Positions 1-9,570 of a stretch of DNA of 38,468 nt are shown piece by piece; within the stretch, counting starts at the first letter, position 1, and every line of letters starts with the position of its first letter. The notes beneath the pieces were generated by a model that was not told the origin of the DNA, ran no database searches, and saw only the letters and a list, made by a program, of their open reading frames with translations. The stretch lies in assembly GCA_031401035.1 (NCBI GenBank), contig JANNRA010000156.1, positions 1 through 38,468 of the forward strand, written 5' to 3'. Made by a program: the position numbers and the translations under genes. Origin of the DNA: JANNRA01 sp031401035. Its GTDB lineage: Bacteria > Desulfobacterota > Binatia > HRBIN30 > CADEER01.

Positions 1-75
1 CGCCCCGTCGGCGCCTGGTGCCTCGGGGCGCGGTGGATCCATTCAACAGGCGCCGACGGAGCGGCGCCCTCCACA
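1..75. repeat. Palindromic dispersed repeat, copy 1 (5' end cut by window)
   Basis: Inverted arms lie at 1-15 and 49-63 (14 of 15 bases pair) and are separated by exactly 33 nt. The right flank, 44-73, is the reverse complement of 38068-38097 with one mismatch. A second copy with the same 33-nt spacing lies at 38066-38152, and about 20 of the 33 central bases match in the same orientation. The element begins about 10 bp beyond the stop of the fused ETF gene, so on the minus strand it could act as a 3' hairpin, although no T-tract is seen. The left arm probably continues outside the window. Confidence 0.8.
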
Positions 76-82
76 CCTGCCC

Positions 83-1912
83 TCATGCGCGCACCTGTAG
101 CAGGCGCGCCGTCAGCAGCGGCACCAGCACCGCCCAGTCGCCGACCAGGCCGTAGTCGGCGCTCCTGAAGATCGGCGCCTTGGCGCTGCGGTTGACGGCG
201 ACGATGATGCCGCTGCGGCGCACGCCGACGGTGTGCTCGAAGGCGCCGCGCAGGGCGACCGCGACGTAGAGCTGCGGCGCGATGGCGCGGCCGGTGATGC
301 CGACCTGGTACTGCTTCGGCAGCCAGCCGGCGTCGGTGACGTCGCGCGTCGTACACAGGGCGCCGCCGAGCGCGTCGGCCAGCGCCTGCACCTGCGGCAG
401 GTGCGCGGGCCCGCCGATGCCCTTGCCGAAGCCGACCACCACCGCCGCCTCCTCCAGTTCAGCGGCGGCCGCGCAGGTGGTGCGGCGCTCGAGCACGCGC
501 ACGCGCTCGTGCACGGCGCGCGGCGCCAGGCACACGACCTCGGCGGTGCGCCCCGACCGCGGCGCGCCACGGGCGAGCATGCCGGGGCGCACGGTCGCCA
601 TCTCGGGTTGCGTGCGCGAGGCGATGAGGGCGACGACGCTGCCGCCGAACGCCGGCTTGTGCTGCAGCACGCGGCCGTCGGCATCGAGGCTGAGATCGAC
701 ACACTCGCCGGTGAGCCCGAGGCCAAGTCGCGCCGCGACGCGCGGGGCCACGTCGCGGCCGAACACCGTTGCCGGCAGCACCACCAGCCCCGGCCGCTCG
801 CTGGTGATGACGCCGGCGAGCAGGGCCGCGAAGGACTCGGGCCCCGCCAGCGGCGCGTCGTCCGCGGCGAGCAACACCCGCGCGGCGCCGTGCGCGGCCA
901 GGGCGTCGACATGCGCCGCCGCGCCGGCGCCGGCGATCAAGGCGTCGACACGGCCGCGCAACGCCGCCGCCAGCGCCGTCGCCTTGTGCAGCAGCTCGAA
1001 GGTCACCGGGCGCAGCGCCCCGGCCAGCGTCTCGGCGACCACCAGCACGTCGCGGCCGCCGCTGCGCGCCACGACATGTGGCGCCGCCGGCCGCTGCGGC
1101 TGCGGCCGCTCGACCGTCCAGGCGCCGAACAGGCCGTGTGCGAGCAGGCGTTCGACCAGCAGCTCGACCTGCGCCTGCGGCGTCGGCGCCTCGATGATCT
1201 CGCGTCGACGGTGCTCTTCAACCGCCTCGAGGCCGAGCACCCAGGTCGGCGAACCGGCGGCGCCGACGCGCGCCGGCGCGAGGTCGAGATCGGCTGCCGT
1301 CAGGACCGCGATCGGCTTCGCCTGCGCCGCCGCGCGCTCGGCCGAGCTGGTGAAGCGCTCCGCCGCGAGATCCTCCGCCGCCGTGACCACCGCCGGCAGC
1401 GGCGCCATGACGACCTCGATCCCCTCGTCGGTCTCGCGCTCCGCCGTGCAGGTGCGGGCCGCGAGGTCGACCGTCAGCGTGCGCGCAATCGTCACCTGCG
1501 GCAGGTCGAGCAGCTCGGCGAGCTGCGGCCCCACCTGCCCGGTTTCGGCATCGACGCTGTTGCGGCCGCACAGGATCAGGTCGACCGCTTCGCGCCGCAG
1601 CACCGCCGCCAGCACCCGCGCCGTCGCCAGCGTGTCCGCGCCAGCGAAGGCGCGATCCGACACCAGAACCCCCCGATCCGCCCCCAGCGCCAGGCATTCG
1701 AGCAGCGCCTCGCGCGCCGGCGGCGGCCCCATCGTCACCACCGTCACCTCGCCGCCGTGCACGGCCCGCAGCTCGACCGCCTTCAGCAGGGCGCGGACGT
1801 CGAAGGCGCTGACCTCGCTGCGCACCCCCTCGCGCCGGATCGTCTTGGCGACCGGATCGAACTGCAGGGCGGCGACGGCGGGAACCTGTTTGATGCAGAC
1901 GGCGATGCGCAC
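83..1912 (-). CDS. Fused electron transfer flavoprotein, EtfB-EtfA single chain
   Basis: ETF is a soluble FAD protein that passes electrons from acyl-CoA and other dehydrogenases to ETF:quinone oxidoreductase. Residues about 1-260 are EtfB-like, starting MRIAVCIKQVP and carrying the motif GRNSVDAETGQVGPQLAELL. Residues about 285-609 are EtfA-like, with VVVGFGKGIGG, a TTRDVTDAGWLPKQYQVG block, and the FAD-loop segment SGIIVAVNRSAKAPIF followed by SADYGLVGD. The two halves are in one uninterrupted frame of 609 aa, the sum of the usual subunits. The usual Q-H of the FAD loop reads E-H here (GAFEHTVG). The start is GTG at 1912, only 4 bp after the icd stop, so the genes are probably co-transcribed. 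No ETF-QO gene is visible. The family call is secure; the electron donor and acceptor are unknown. Confidence 0.93.
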   Translation of the reverse strand: MRIAVCIKQVPAVAALQFDPVAKTIRREGVRSEVSAFDVRALLKAVELRAVHGGEVTVVTMGPPPAREALLECLALGADRGVLVSDRAFAGADTLATARVLAAVLRREAVDLILCGRNSVDAETGQVGPQLAELLDLPQVTIARTLTVDLAARTCTAERETDEGIEVVMAPLPAVVTAAEDLAAERFTSSAERAAAQAKPIAVLTAADLDLAPARVGAAGSPTWVLGLEAVEEHRRREIIEAPTPQAQVELLVERLLAHGLFGAWTVERPQPQRPAAPHVVARSGGRDVLVVAETLAGALRPVTFELLHKATALAAALRGRVDALIAGAGAAAHVDALAAHGAARVLLAADDAPLAGPESFAALLAGVITSERPGLVVLPATVFGRDVAPRVAARLGLGLTGECVDLSLDADGRVLQHKPAFGGSVVALIASRTQPEMATVRPGMLARGAPRSGRTAEVVCLAPRAVHERVRVLERRTTCAAAAELEEAAVVVGFGKGIGGPAHLPQVQALADALGGALCTTRDVTDAGWLPKQYQVGITGRAIAPQLYVAVALRGAFEHTVGVRRSGIIVAVNRSAKAPIFRSADYGLVGDWAVLVPLLTARLLQVRA

Positions 1913-1916
1913 GTGC

Positions 1917-3305
<1,389 letters not shown>

Positions 3306-3459
3306 GCCAAGTCTCCTTACACGCTGAACGACAAGAGGTGGCTGTACCGCAATCAGTGCGGACGGGGAAGCCACGGTGCGCGACGGTCCCGGCGAGATGC
3401 CCCTGCCTGCCGTCCGACCGGATCGGCGTTGCACCTCACCACGTCGAGGGGTAGCGTCC

Positions 3460-3972
3460 ATGGTTATGAAGCACCTGCACCGCGCCGCCCTGCCCGCCCT
3501 GTTCCTCCTCTCCGCCTGTGGCGGCTCCGGAACCACGTTGAGCGAGAGCGCGACGGCCGACGCGGCCCGCGAGGTGACCATCAGCGGCACCGTGACGGCG
3601 CCGGGCACCAAGGGCGCCCTGCTGGTCTTCGCGCTTGCCGGGGGCGACGGCGAGGTGGCGACACGCGAGGCGTTGTCGGTGGCGGCGATCGACGCCGACG
3701 GAACCTTCGCCTTCGCCATGCCGCCGGCGGAGTCGGTGACCTTGGCCTTCCTCGCCGACGGGGCCAACGACGGCGTCATCGACGGCGGCGATCCCGTCGC
3801 GGTGCTGAGCGGCCCGGCGCTGGCCAATTTGCGCGGCGGCGAAACCGTCGTGGCCGGCGAGGTCAGCCTCGATTTCCGCGCCGGCAAGGCGACCGCCGCG
3901 CGCCTCGAGGTGCAGCGCGGCGGCGTGGCCGCCGAGTCGACACGCACGCCGACCGCCGTCCCGGCCGCCTAA
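3460..3972 (+). CDS. Small secreted lipoprotein, function unknown
   Basis: The start at 3460 (MVMKHLHRAALPALF) follows a GAGGGG ribosome site. The next ATG, 6 nt later, is equally possible. The N-terminus is a lipoprotein signal: a short basic region, a hydrophobic core and the lipobox LLSAC, so the mature protein should be lipidated at that cysteine and membrane anchored. The remaining 140 or so residues look like a small beta-rich domain (EVTISGTVTAPGTKGALLVF, then DADGTFAFAMPPAESVTLAF), similar in style to carboxypeptidase-regulatory or Ig-like folds. I do not recognise a named family. It is divergent from icd across a 154-bp gap and convergent with the Hint-like gene, its TAA overlapping that gene's TAG. 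Confidence 0.8.
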   Translation: MVMKHLHRAALPALFLLSACGGSGTTLSESATADAAREVTISGTVTAPGTKGALLVFALAGGDGEVATREALSVAAIDADGTFAFAMPPAESVTLAFLADGANDGVIDGGDPVAVLSGPALANLRGGETVVAGEVSLDFRAGKATAARLEVQRGGVAAESTRTPTAVPAA

Positions 3973-4505
3973 ACGGCGGGGGCGCGTGCGACACTCGCTT
4001 CAGGCACGGTCGATGGCGCGGCTGCGATGCCGACCAGGCCGCAGCTGAGCACGAAACGGCTGCCACGGCCGAGGCGCAGGGAGTAGATGTCGGCGACGCC
4101 GCCGTCGCCGACGCTGGCGACGCCGACGCAGCCGTCCGAGACACAGCTCGCGCCGGCGTCGGTCAGGTACTGGTAGCCGACCGGGAACGCGAAGGCGGAG
4201 CGCAAGCGCACCCCGTCGACGAGGTCGCCGACGCGGCATGCCACGCCGCTGCCGTCGAGCAACACCTGCTCGGCCCCCAGCCGCACGGCGCGGCCGGTGT
4301 CCAGCACCAGCCGCAGGACCGGCTGCGCGGTCGCCACGACGTGCACCTCCTCGCTCATGGCGAACGCATGCTCGGCGAGCCCACGTTCGCCGTCCTCGCC
4401 GAGCACCATCACCGGTGTCGGCGCGGCGCCGACCGTCTTCACCGTCAACGGGCCCTCCGGCGTCTCCAGCTTCGCATCCGCCGCCAATGCACACGGCATC
4501 GTCAT
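3969..4505 (-). CDS. Stand-alone Hint-like (Hedgehog/intein fold) protein
   Basis: A 178-aa protein that looks like a single Hint domain with nothing attached. Cys5 begins an intein-like A block (CALAADAKLETPEGPLTVKT). A B-like block follows (PVLRLVLDTGRAVRLGAEQVLL, about residues 77-98) in which the usual TxxH histidine is absent. Then come RVGDLVDGVRLRSAF and a C-terminal block, DIYSLRLGRGSRFVLSCGLVG. The last block has the shape of the intein block before the splice site but lacks the terminal His-Asn. Splicing therefore seems impossible and N-terminal thioester chemistry doubtful. Its ATG overlaps the upstream TGA (ATGA), implying translational coupling to the helical protein before it. 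The fold call is from motif pattern and moderate in certainty; the role is unknown. Confidence 0.62.
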   Translation of the reverse strand: MTMPCALAADAKLETPEGPLTVKTVGAAPTPVMVLGEDGERGLAEHAFAMSEEVHVVATAQPVLRLVLDTGRAVRLGAEQVLLDGSGVACRVGDLVDGVRLRSAFAFPVGYQYLTDAGASCVSDGCVGVASVGDGGVADIYSLRLGRGSRFVLSCGLVGIAAAPSTVPEASVARAPAV

Positions 4506-5026
4506 CCTCCCCGCTCGATCACCAGGCGCTTGGCGGCGCCGTTGACCGCCCCCGGAACGTTTTTGCTCTTCGCCAGCGCGCGCAGGTCGCGCGGCAGCAG
4601 CGACGGCACCAGGCGCACCGCCAGGGCCATCGGCGTCTTCGGATTGGTCGTCAGCGCCAGCTTCACCTGGTAGTTCGCCAGCCACTCCTTGTGGCGGCAG
4701 ATCTGGTCGAGCAGTTCGCGATCGATGCTGCGGTTCTTCGCCAACCCGACGATCTCATCCTCAGTGATGCGCGGGTTCATCAGCACGAAGCGCTGCACGA
4801 CGCGGTTCGCGTCGCGAATCAGGATCGTGCGCGCGTCGCGGTTGCCCTTCAGCGCCAGCTTGAGGCGCTGCCCGACCGTCATGGCCTGGATCTGGCCGCC
4901 CAGGCCGCCCGGCGGCTTTTCCTCCGGCGGACGCTCGTCGATGCACTCGGCGGGGACGACGATGGCGTCGCGGTCGAGCTGGATCTCCTCCGCCAGGTGC
5001 GCAAGTTCGGTCTCGTCATCGATCAT
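4502..5026 (-). CDS. Conserved helical (HEAT-like) protein of unknown function
   Basis: A 174-aa acidic-to-basic protein. The first 45 residues are acidic and proline-rich (DERPPEEKPPGGLGG) and probably disordered. From MTVGQRLKLALKGNRDART onward it forms repeated short helical pairs: LIRDANRVVQRFVLMNPRIT, LAKNRSIDRELLDQICRH, VKLALTTNPKTPMALAVRL and LLPRDLRALAKSKNVP. This resembles variant HEAT/LRV-type repeats in conserved proteins of Deltaproteobacteria whose function I do not know. No catalytic residues are evident. It starts 23 bp after the EF-G-like gene and overlaps the Hint-like gene by ATGA, which suggests the three belong to one transcript. Confidence 0.82.
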   Translation of the reverse strand: MIDDETELAHLAEEIQLDRDAIVVPAECIDERPPEEKPPGGLGGQIQAMTVGQRLKLALKGNRDARTILIRDANRVVQRFVLMNPRITEDEIVGLAKNRSIDRELLDQICRHKEWLANYQVKLALTTNPKTPMALAVRLVPSLLPRDLRALAKSKNVPGAVNGAAKRLVIERGG

Positions 5027-5049
5027 ACGTCCATAGCCATACGCCTCGC

Positions 5050-7131
5050 TCAGTGCGCCGTCTTGCGGCTCTCGGATTCCTTGACGATCTTCTCTGCCAG
5101 GTGCCCCGGCAGCTCGTCGAAGTGGTCGAACTGCATCGTGAAGGCGCCGCGGCCGCTGGTCATCGAGCGCAGGTCGGGCGAGTAGCGTAGCACCTCGGCC
5201 ATCGGCACCAGGGCGCGAATGACCTGCGTGCCGATGCGCGGGTCGACGCCGAGCACCTTGCCGCGGCGGCTGTTCAGGTCGCCGATGACGTCGCCCATCG
5301 CCTCGTCCGGCACGGCGATCTCCATCGCCATGATCGGTTCGAGGAGGATCGGTCTGGCCTGCTGCAGGGCGCTCTTGAACGCCATAGAGCCGGCGATCTT
5401 GAACGCCATCTCCGAGGAGTCGACGGTGTGGAACGAGCCATCGTAGAGCGTGACGCGCACGTCCACCAGTTCGCAGCCGGCGAGGATTCCTTCATGCAGC
5501 GCCTCGCGCACGCCCTTCTCGACGGCCGGGATGAAGTTCCTCGGAATGACGCCGCCGACGACGGCATCGACGAACTCGAAGCCGGTGCCGCGCGGCAGCG
5601 GCGAGACCTCCACCCAGGCGTCGCCGAACTGGCCGCGCCCGCCGGTCTGCTTCTTCAGGCGCCCCTGCGCCTTGGCGCTGCCCTTGATCGTCTCCTTGTA
5701 CGGCACCTTCGGCGCCTTGAGCTCGACCTCGACGCCGAACTTGCGTTTGAGCTTCTCGACCGTGACCTCGATGTGCAACTGGCCGACCCCGGACAGGATG
5801 ATCTCTTTTGTCTGCGCGTCGCGCTGCATCGCCAGCGTCGGGTCCTCCTCGATCAACTTATGCAGCCCCTGCACGACCTTGTCTTCATCGCCCTTCGCCT
5901 TCGGCTCGACGGCGAAGGCGATCGCTGCCGCCGCCGGCACCAGGCCGGAGTAGCGGATCGGCGCCTTCTCGTCAGCCAGCGTGTCGCCGGCGTCGGTGTC
6001 CTTCAACTTGGCGACCGCGCCGATCTCGCCGGTGGTCAGCGTGTCCACCGGCGCCTGCTTCTTGCCCTCCAGGCGCAGCAGGTGCCCGAGCCGCTCGCGA
6101 GCGTCCTTGGCGACGTTGAGCACCGTCGCGTCACCCGCCAGCGCGCCGCTGACGACCTGGAAGATCGACAGCTTGCCGGAGAACGGATCGACGACGTTCT
6201 TGATCACCACGGCCGAGAACGGCGCCGACGGACTCGGCGCCCGTTCGATCGGCTCGCCACTCTTCGGCTCCTCGCCGCCGGCGTCGCCGCGCTCGGCCGG
6301 CGACGGCGTGTAGGCGACCAGGAAGTCGAGCAGCGGCGCGATGCCCAGGCCCTTCGCGCCGGCGCCGACCAGCACCGGCAGGAAGCGCCGCTCGCGCACG
6401 GCGATGCGCAGCGCCGGCAGCAGCTGCTCGGTGGTCAGCTCGCCGTGCTCGAGGTACTGCTCGACCAGCGCGTCGTCGGTCTCGGCGGCCGCCTCCATCA
6501 GCTTCTCGCGCGCCGCCTTGGCAGCGTCGGCGAGTTCGGCAGGGATCGCGCCCTCCTTTACCAGGCCGTTCGGCTGCGCCAGCAACGCCTTCATCGACAG
6601 CAGATCGACGACACCGGTGAAGCTCTCGGCGCTGCCGATCGGCAGCTGCACCAGAATCGGCTTGGCCTGCAGATGCGTGCGCAGGTCGGCCAGTACCGCC
6701 TCGAAGTCGGCGTTCTCGCGGTCCATCTTGGTAACGAAGGCGACCAGCGGCAGGGCCAGCTGGTCGGCGCGATCCCAGATGCGCTCGGCCTCCACCTTGA
6801 CGCTGCCGGCGTGCGCTTCGCAGACCAACACTGCCGCGGTGCAGGCGCGCATACAGTTCAGACCGTCGGTGAGAAAGTTGATGTAGCCGGGCGTGTCGAT
6901 GATGGTCAGGGCGTGTTTCTTCCACGCCGCATGGTGGAAGGCGGTGGTCAGGGTCAACTTGCGCCGCGTCTCCTCGGGCTCGAAGTCGAAGGCCGAGGTG
7001 CCGTCGTCGACGCTGCCGCGGCGCGTCACCGCGCCGGCGGTGAACAGGATCGCGTCGGCCAGCGACGTCTTGCCGCCGCCACCCTGCCCGACCATACCAA
7101 TGTTGCGGATCTGGCTGATGTCGTCTGCCAT
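5050..7131 (-). CDS. EF-G-like translational GTPase (second-type FusA paralog)
   Basis: A 693-aa protein with full EF-G architecture: GTP-binding domain (about 1-290), domain II (about 300-395), and domains III to V to the end (GVGQLHIEVTVEKLKRKFGV, then GGRGQFGDAWVEVSPLP, then PIMAMEIAVPDEAMGDVIGD). The P-loop at residues 15-22 reads GQGGGGKT, not the GHVDHGKT of canonical EF-G. The G3 motif is DTPG at 79-82, and the G4 motif is TKMD at 134-137 instead of NKMD. The RGIT of switch I is also missing. These features mark the EF-G2/FusA-like group, for which ribosome-dependent but non-essential roles are reported in some bacteria. An SD of GGAGGG lies 3 nt before the ATG, and the gene follows coaX by 13 bp. 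Canonical fusA is expected elsewhere. Confidence 0.92.
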   Translation of the reverse strand: MADDISQIRNIGMVGQGGGGKTSLADAILFTAGAVTRRGSVDDGTSAFDFEPEETRRKLTLTTAFHHAAWKKHALTIIDTPGYINFLTDGLNCMRACTAAVLVCEAHAGSVKVEAERIWDRADQLALPLVAFVTKMDRENADFEAVLADLRTHLQAKPILVQLPIGSAESFTGVVDLLSMKALLAQPNGLVKEGAIPAELADAAKAAREKLMEAAAETDDALVEQYLEHGELTTEQLLPALRIAVRERRFLPVLVGAGAKGLGIAPLLDFLVAYTPSPAERGDAGGEEPKSGEPIERAPSPSAPFSAVVIKNVVDPFSGKLSIFQVVSGALAGDATVLNVAKDARERLGHLLRLEGKKQAPVDTLTTGEIGAVAKLKDTDAGDTLADEKAPIRYSGLVPAAAAIAFAVEPKAKGDEDKVVQGLHKLIEEDPTLAMQRDAQTKEIILSGVGQLHIEVTVEKLKRKFGVEVELKAPKVPYKETIKGSAKAQGRLKKQTGGRGQFGDAWVEVSPLPRGTGFEFVDAVVGGVIPRNFIPAVEKGVREALHEGILAGCELVDVRVTLYDGSFHTVDSSEMAFKIAGSMAFKSALQQARPILLEPIMAMEIAVPDEAMGDVIGDLNSRRGKVLGVDPRIGTQVIRALVPMAEVLRYSPDLRSMTSGRGAFTMQFDHFDELPGHLAEKIVKESESRKTAH

Positions 7132-7144
7132 GCGCCCTCCGCGG

Positions 7145-7912
7145 TCACTCCTGGTTGCGCTCGTAAATGAGCCGCAAGCCGGCCAGGGTCAAGAACTCAT
7201 CGACCTCCTCGATGGTACTCGACTCGGCCGCGACGATCGCCGCCCAGCTGCCGGTGGCGATGACCCGCGCCTTGACCTTCTGCTCGCGCTGGATGCGCTC
7301 GACCAGGCCGTCGACCATGCAGACGTGCCCGAGCACGACGCCGGACTGCATCGCGTGCACGGTATTGCGGCCGATCACCTGCTTCGGCGCCACCAGCTCG
7401 ACCTCGTAGAGCTTGGCCGCGCGCGCGAACAACGCCGCGCTCGAGACGCCGAGGCCGGGGGCGATGACGCCACCAGCATACTCGCCGCGCTTGGTGATGT
7501 AATCGAGCACCGTCGGGGTGCCGAAGTCGACGTCGATAGTGGTGTCCCTGGTGCGCTCGTAGGCCGCGATGGCGTTGACGATACGGTCGGCGCCAACCTC
7601 CTGCGGCTTGTCGTAGAGAATCGGCATGGCGGTGCGGATGCCGGGGCCGACGACCAGTGGCTCGAGGCCGAGGTGCTTGCGACACAACGCGGTGATGGTG
7701 ACGTTCATCGCCGGCACCACGCAGGCGACGGCGGCGCCGGTAAGCCCGGCCGACTCCGGTCCGCTCAGCAGGCTGCGGAACAGCACGCCGTACTCGTCCT
7801 CGGTGCGCCCCTCCTCGGTCTGGATGCGCCAGTGCTGCACCAGCGTCGCGCCGTCGTAGACGCCGAGCACGGTGTGCGTGTTGCCGACGTCGATGACCAA
7901 CAACTTCGCCAT
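7145..7912 (-). CDS. coaX: Type III pantothenate kinase, copy A
   Basis: Phosphorylates pantothenate, the first step of coenzyme A synthesis, and unlike CoaA is not expected to be feedback inhibited by CoA. Its 255 residues show the phosphate-1 motif IDVGNTHTV (7-15), the GADR motif (107-110) and GGVIAPG. The phosphate-2 loop reads VDFGTPTVLD (128-137), where the family usually has GTATT before the Asp, so Ala is replaced by Pro and Thr by Val. It starts 12 bp after the second coaX gene, with GGGGAG just before the ATG. The two copies are clearly homologous along their whole length but much diverged. Whether this copy is fully active is uncertain. Confidence 0.93.
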   Translation of the reverse strand: MAKLLVIDVGNTHTVLGVYDGATLVQHWRIQTEEGRTEDEYGVLFRSLLSGPESAGLTGAAVACVVPAMNVTITALCRKHLGLEPLVVGPGIRTAMPILYDKPQEVGADRIVNAIAAYERTRDTTIDVDFGTPTVLDYITKRGEYAGGVIAPGLGVSSAALFARAAKLYEVELVAPKQVIGRNTVHAMQSGVVLGHVCMVDGLVERIQREQKVKARVIATGSWAAIVAAESSTIEEVDEFLTLAGLRLIYERNQE

Positions 7913-7924
7913 ACTCCCCGATCC

Positions 7925-8686
7925 TCAGTGCGTCGTGCGGTTACGCTCGTAGACGATACGCAGGCCGTCGAGGGTGAGAAACTCATCGACGGTCTCGATG
8001 GTCTCGGACTCCGGCGCCAGCAGGGCGGAGAGGCCGCCGGTGGCGATGACGCGCGCCGCGACGCCCTGCTCGCGCTGCATGCGGCGCACCAGGCCGTCGA
8101 CGGTGGCCACATGGCCGAACAGGATCCCGGACTGCAGCGCGTGCGCGGTGGTGCGCCCGACCACCTGCGGTGGCCGCTGCAACTCGATCGACGCCAGGCG
8201 GGCCGCGTGTGCGAACAGCGCCTGGCTGGCGATGCGCACGCCCGGGCAGATGACGCCGCCGAGGTAGGCGCCATCGGCGCTGACATACTCCAGCTTGGTG
8301 GCGGTGCCCAAGTCGACGACGATGGTCGCGGCGTGCGTCCGCTCCCAGGCGGCGACGGCGTTGACCAGCCGGTCGCTGCCGAGGGTGTGCGGCGTCTCGT
8401 AGCGGATCGCCAGGCCGCTGCGCACACCCGGCCCAACCACAAACAGGTCGAGGGCGAGGTACTTGCGGCACAGGGCCCGGAAGGTCGGCGTCAGCGCCGG
8501 CACGACGCACGACATCGCCGCGCCGGTCAACGCCGCGTCGCGCAGCAGATCGCGCACCAGCACCGCATGCTCGTCCTCGGTGCGGGCCGGATTGGTCTCG
8601 ATGCGCCAGTGCCGCGCCAGCCTCCCGCCGTCGTAGATGCCGAGCACGGTGTGCGTGTTGCCGACGTCGATGGCGAGCAGACTCAT
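7925..8686 (-). CDS. coaX: Type III pantothenate kinase, copy B
   Basis: A second CoaX immediately upstream of copy A. Residues 6-14 are IDVGNTHTV, the metal/substrate motif is GSDR (103-106, against GADR in copy A) and the phosphate-2 loop is VDLGTATKLE (124-133), with Lys for the second Thr and Glu for the usual Asp. The ATG at 8686 (MSLLAIDVGN) is preferred. An upstream TTG at 8701 would add only MPSSR, which is outside the conserved start of the family. The gene lies 89 bp after birA. The birA-coaX order is common in bacteria, so this copy occupies the usual place and copy A looks like the added one, although copy A keeps the Asp that copy B has lost. Confidence 0.93.
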   Translation of the reverse strand: MSLLAIDVGNTHTVLGIYDGGRLARHWRIETNPARTEDEHAVLVRDLLRDAALTGAAMSCVVPALTPTFRALCRKYLALDLFVVGPGVRSGLAIRYETPHTLGSDRLVNAVAAWERTHAATIVVDLGTATKLEYVSADGAYLGGVICPGVRIASQALFAHAARLASIELQRPPQVVGRTTAHALQSGILFGHVATVDGLVRRMQREQGVAARVIATGGLSALLAPESETIETVDEFLTLDGLRIVYERNRTTH

Positions 8687-8775
8687 GCGCGAAGACGGCA
8701 AACCACAGTTGCGAACGGATGACCACCTGGATGGCGGCGCCAGGGGAGATCGAGCGCAAGGTCCTCCCTGAGCCC

Positions 8776-9570
8776 TCAGCCGTAGCCTCCCACCACCGTG
8801 ACGTCGCCGGCGATGATGCGATACAGGCTGCCGTCATCACGCCGCAGCCGCAGGGCGCCGTCGTCGTCGAGATCGACCACTTCGCCCTCCACCACTCCGA
8901 GCGGCTCCTGCACCTGGATGCGCCGCCCGATGAGCGGCGCCAGGGCCCGCCAGGTCGCAGCGACGGGCGCAAAGCCGTCGCGGCACCACTCGTCGTAGCG
9001 CCCCTCGAGGTGCGTCAGCAGCCGGCCGGCGAAGCGCGCGCGGTCGACGCTGTCGCCGCTGACGAGGTGCAGCGAGGTCGCCTTGTCGCGCAGCTCGTCG
9101 GGGAAGTCCCCGGCGCCGCTGTTCAGGTTCACGCCAATGCCGAGCACCACCGCGCGCCCGCCGCCGCCCTGTTCCAGTTCGGCGAGAATGCCGGCCACCT
9201 TGCGGCCGCCGATCAGCACGTCGTTCGGCCACTTGATCGCCGCCGTCGGGCACCACGCGCGCACCGCTTCACAGGTGGCGACGCCGGCGAGCAGGCTGAT
9301 CTGCGCCAGGCGGTCCACCGGCACGTCGCAGCGCAGTACGATCGAGACGTAGAGATTGTTGCGCGCCGGCGACACCCAGGCGCGGCCGAGGCGGCCGCGG
9401 CCGCGGCGCTGCGCGTCGGCGATCACCACCGCGCCGTGCGGCGCCCCCGCCACCGCCATCTCGCGCGCCGTCAGGTTGGTCGAGTCGAGCACCTCGAAGC
9501 AGTGCAGCTCGCGGCCGAGCCAGGCGGTCTCGAGATACGGCTGGATACGCTCGCGCGACAACGGCGTCAT
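8776..9570 (-). CDS. birA: Biotin--[acetyl-CoA-carboxylase] ligase
   Basis: Attaches biotin to the biotin carboxyl carrier protein. The 264-aa product has the biotin/ATP loop RRGRGRLGRAW (about 55-65), an opening DSTN signature, IKWPNDVLIGGRKVAGIL and GIGVNLN, followed by the small C-terminal SH3-like domain. There is no N-terminal helix-turn-helix, so it is a monofunctional class I ligase without repressor function. The ATG at 9570 overlaps the nadC stop (ATGA), which argues for coupling. A longer open frame reaches 9825 but runs inside nadC and shows no family similarity. Confidence 0.94.
   Translation of the reverse strand: MTPLSRERIQPYLETAWLGRELHCFEVLDSTNLTAREMAVAGAPHGAVVIADAQRRGRGRLGRAWVSPARNNLYVSIVLRCDVPVDRLAQISLLAGVATCEAVRAWCPTAAIKWPNDVLIGGRKVAGILAELEQGGGGRAVVLGIGVNLNSGAGDFPDELRDKATSLHLVSGDSVDRARFAGRLLTHLEGRYDEWCRDGFAPVAATWRALAPLIGRRIQVQEPLGVVEGEVVDLDDDGALRLRRDDGSLYRIIAGDVTVVGGYG

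Noticed and set aside
7925..8701. TTG start at 8701 for coaX copy B
   Set aside because: It adds five residues before the conserved CoaX start and has no ribosome site. ATG 8686 begins exactly at the family start.
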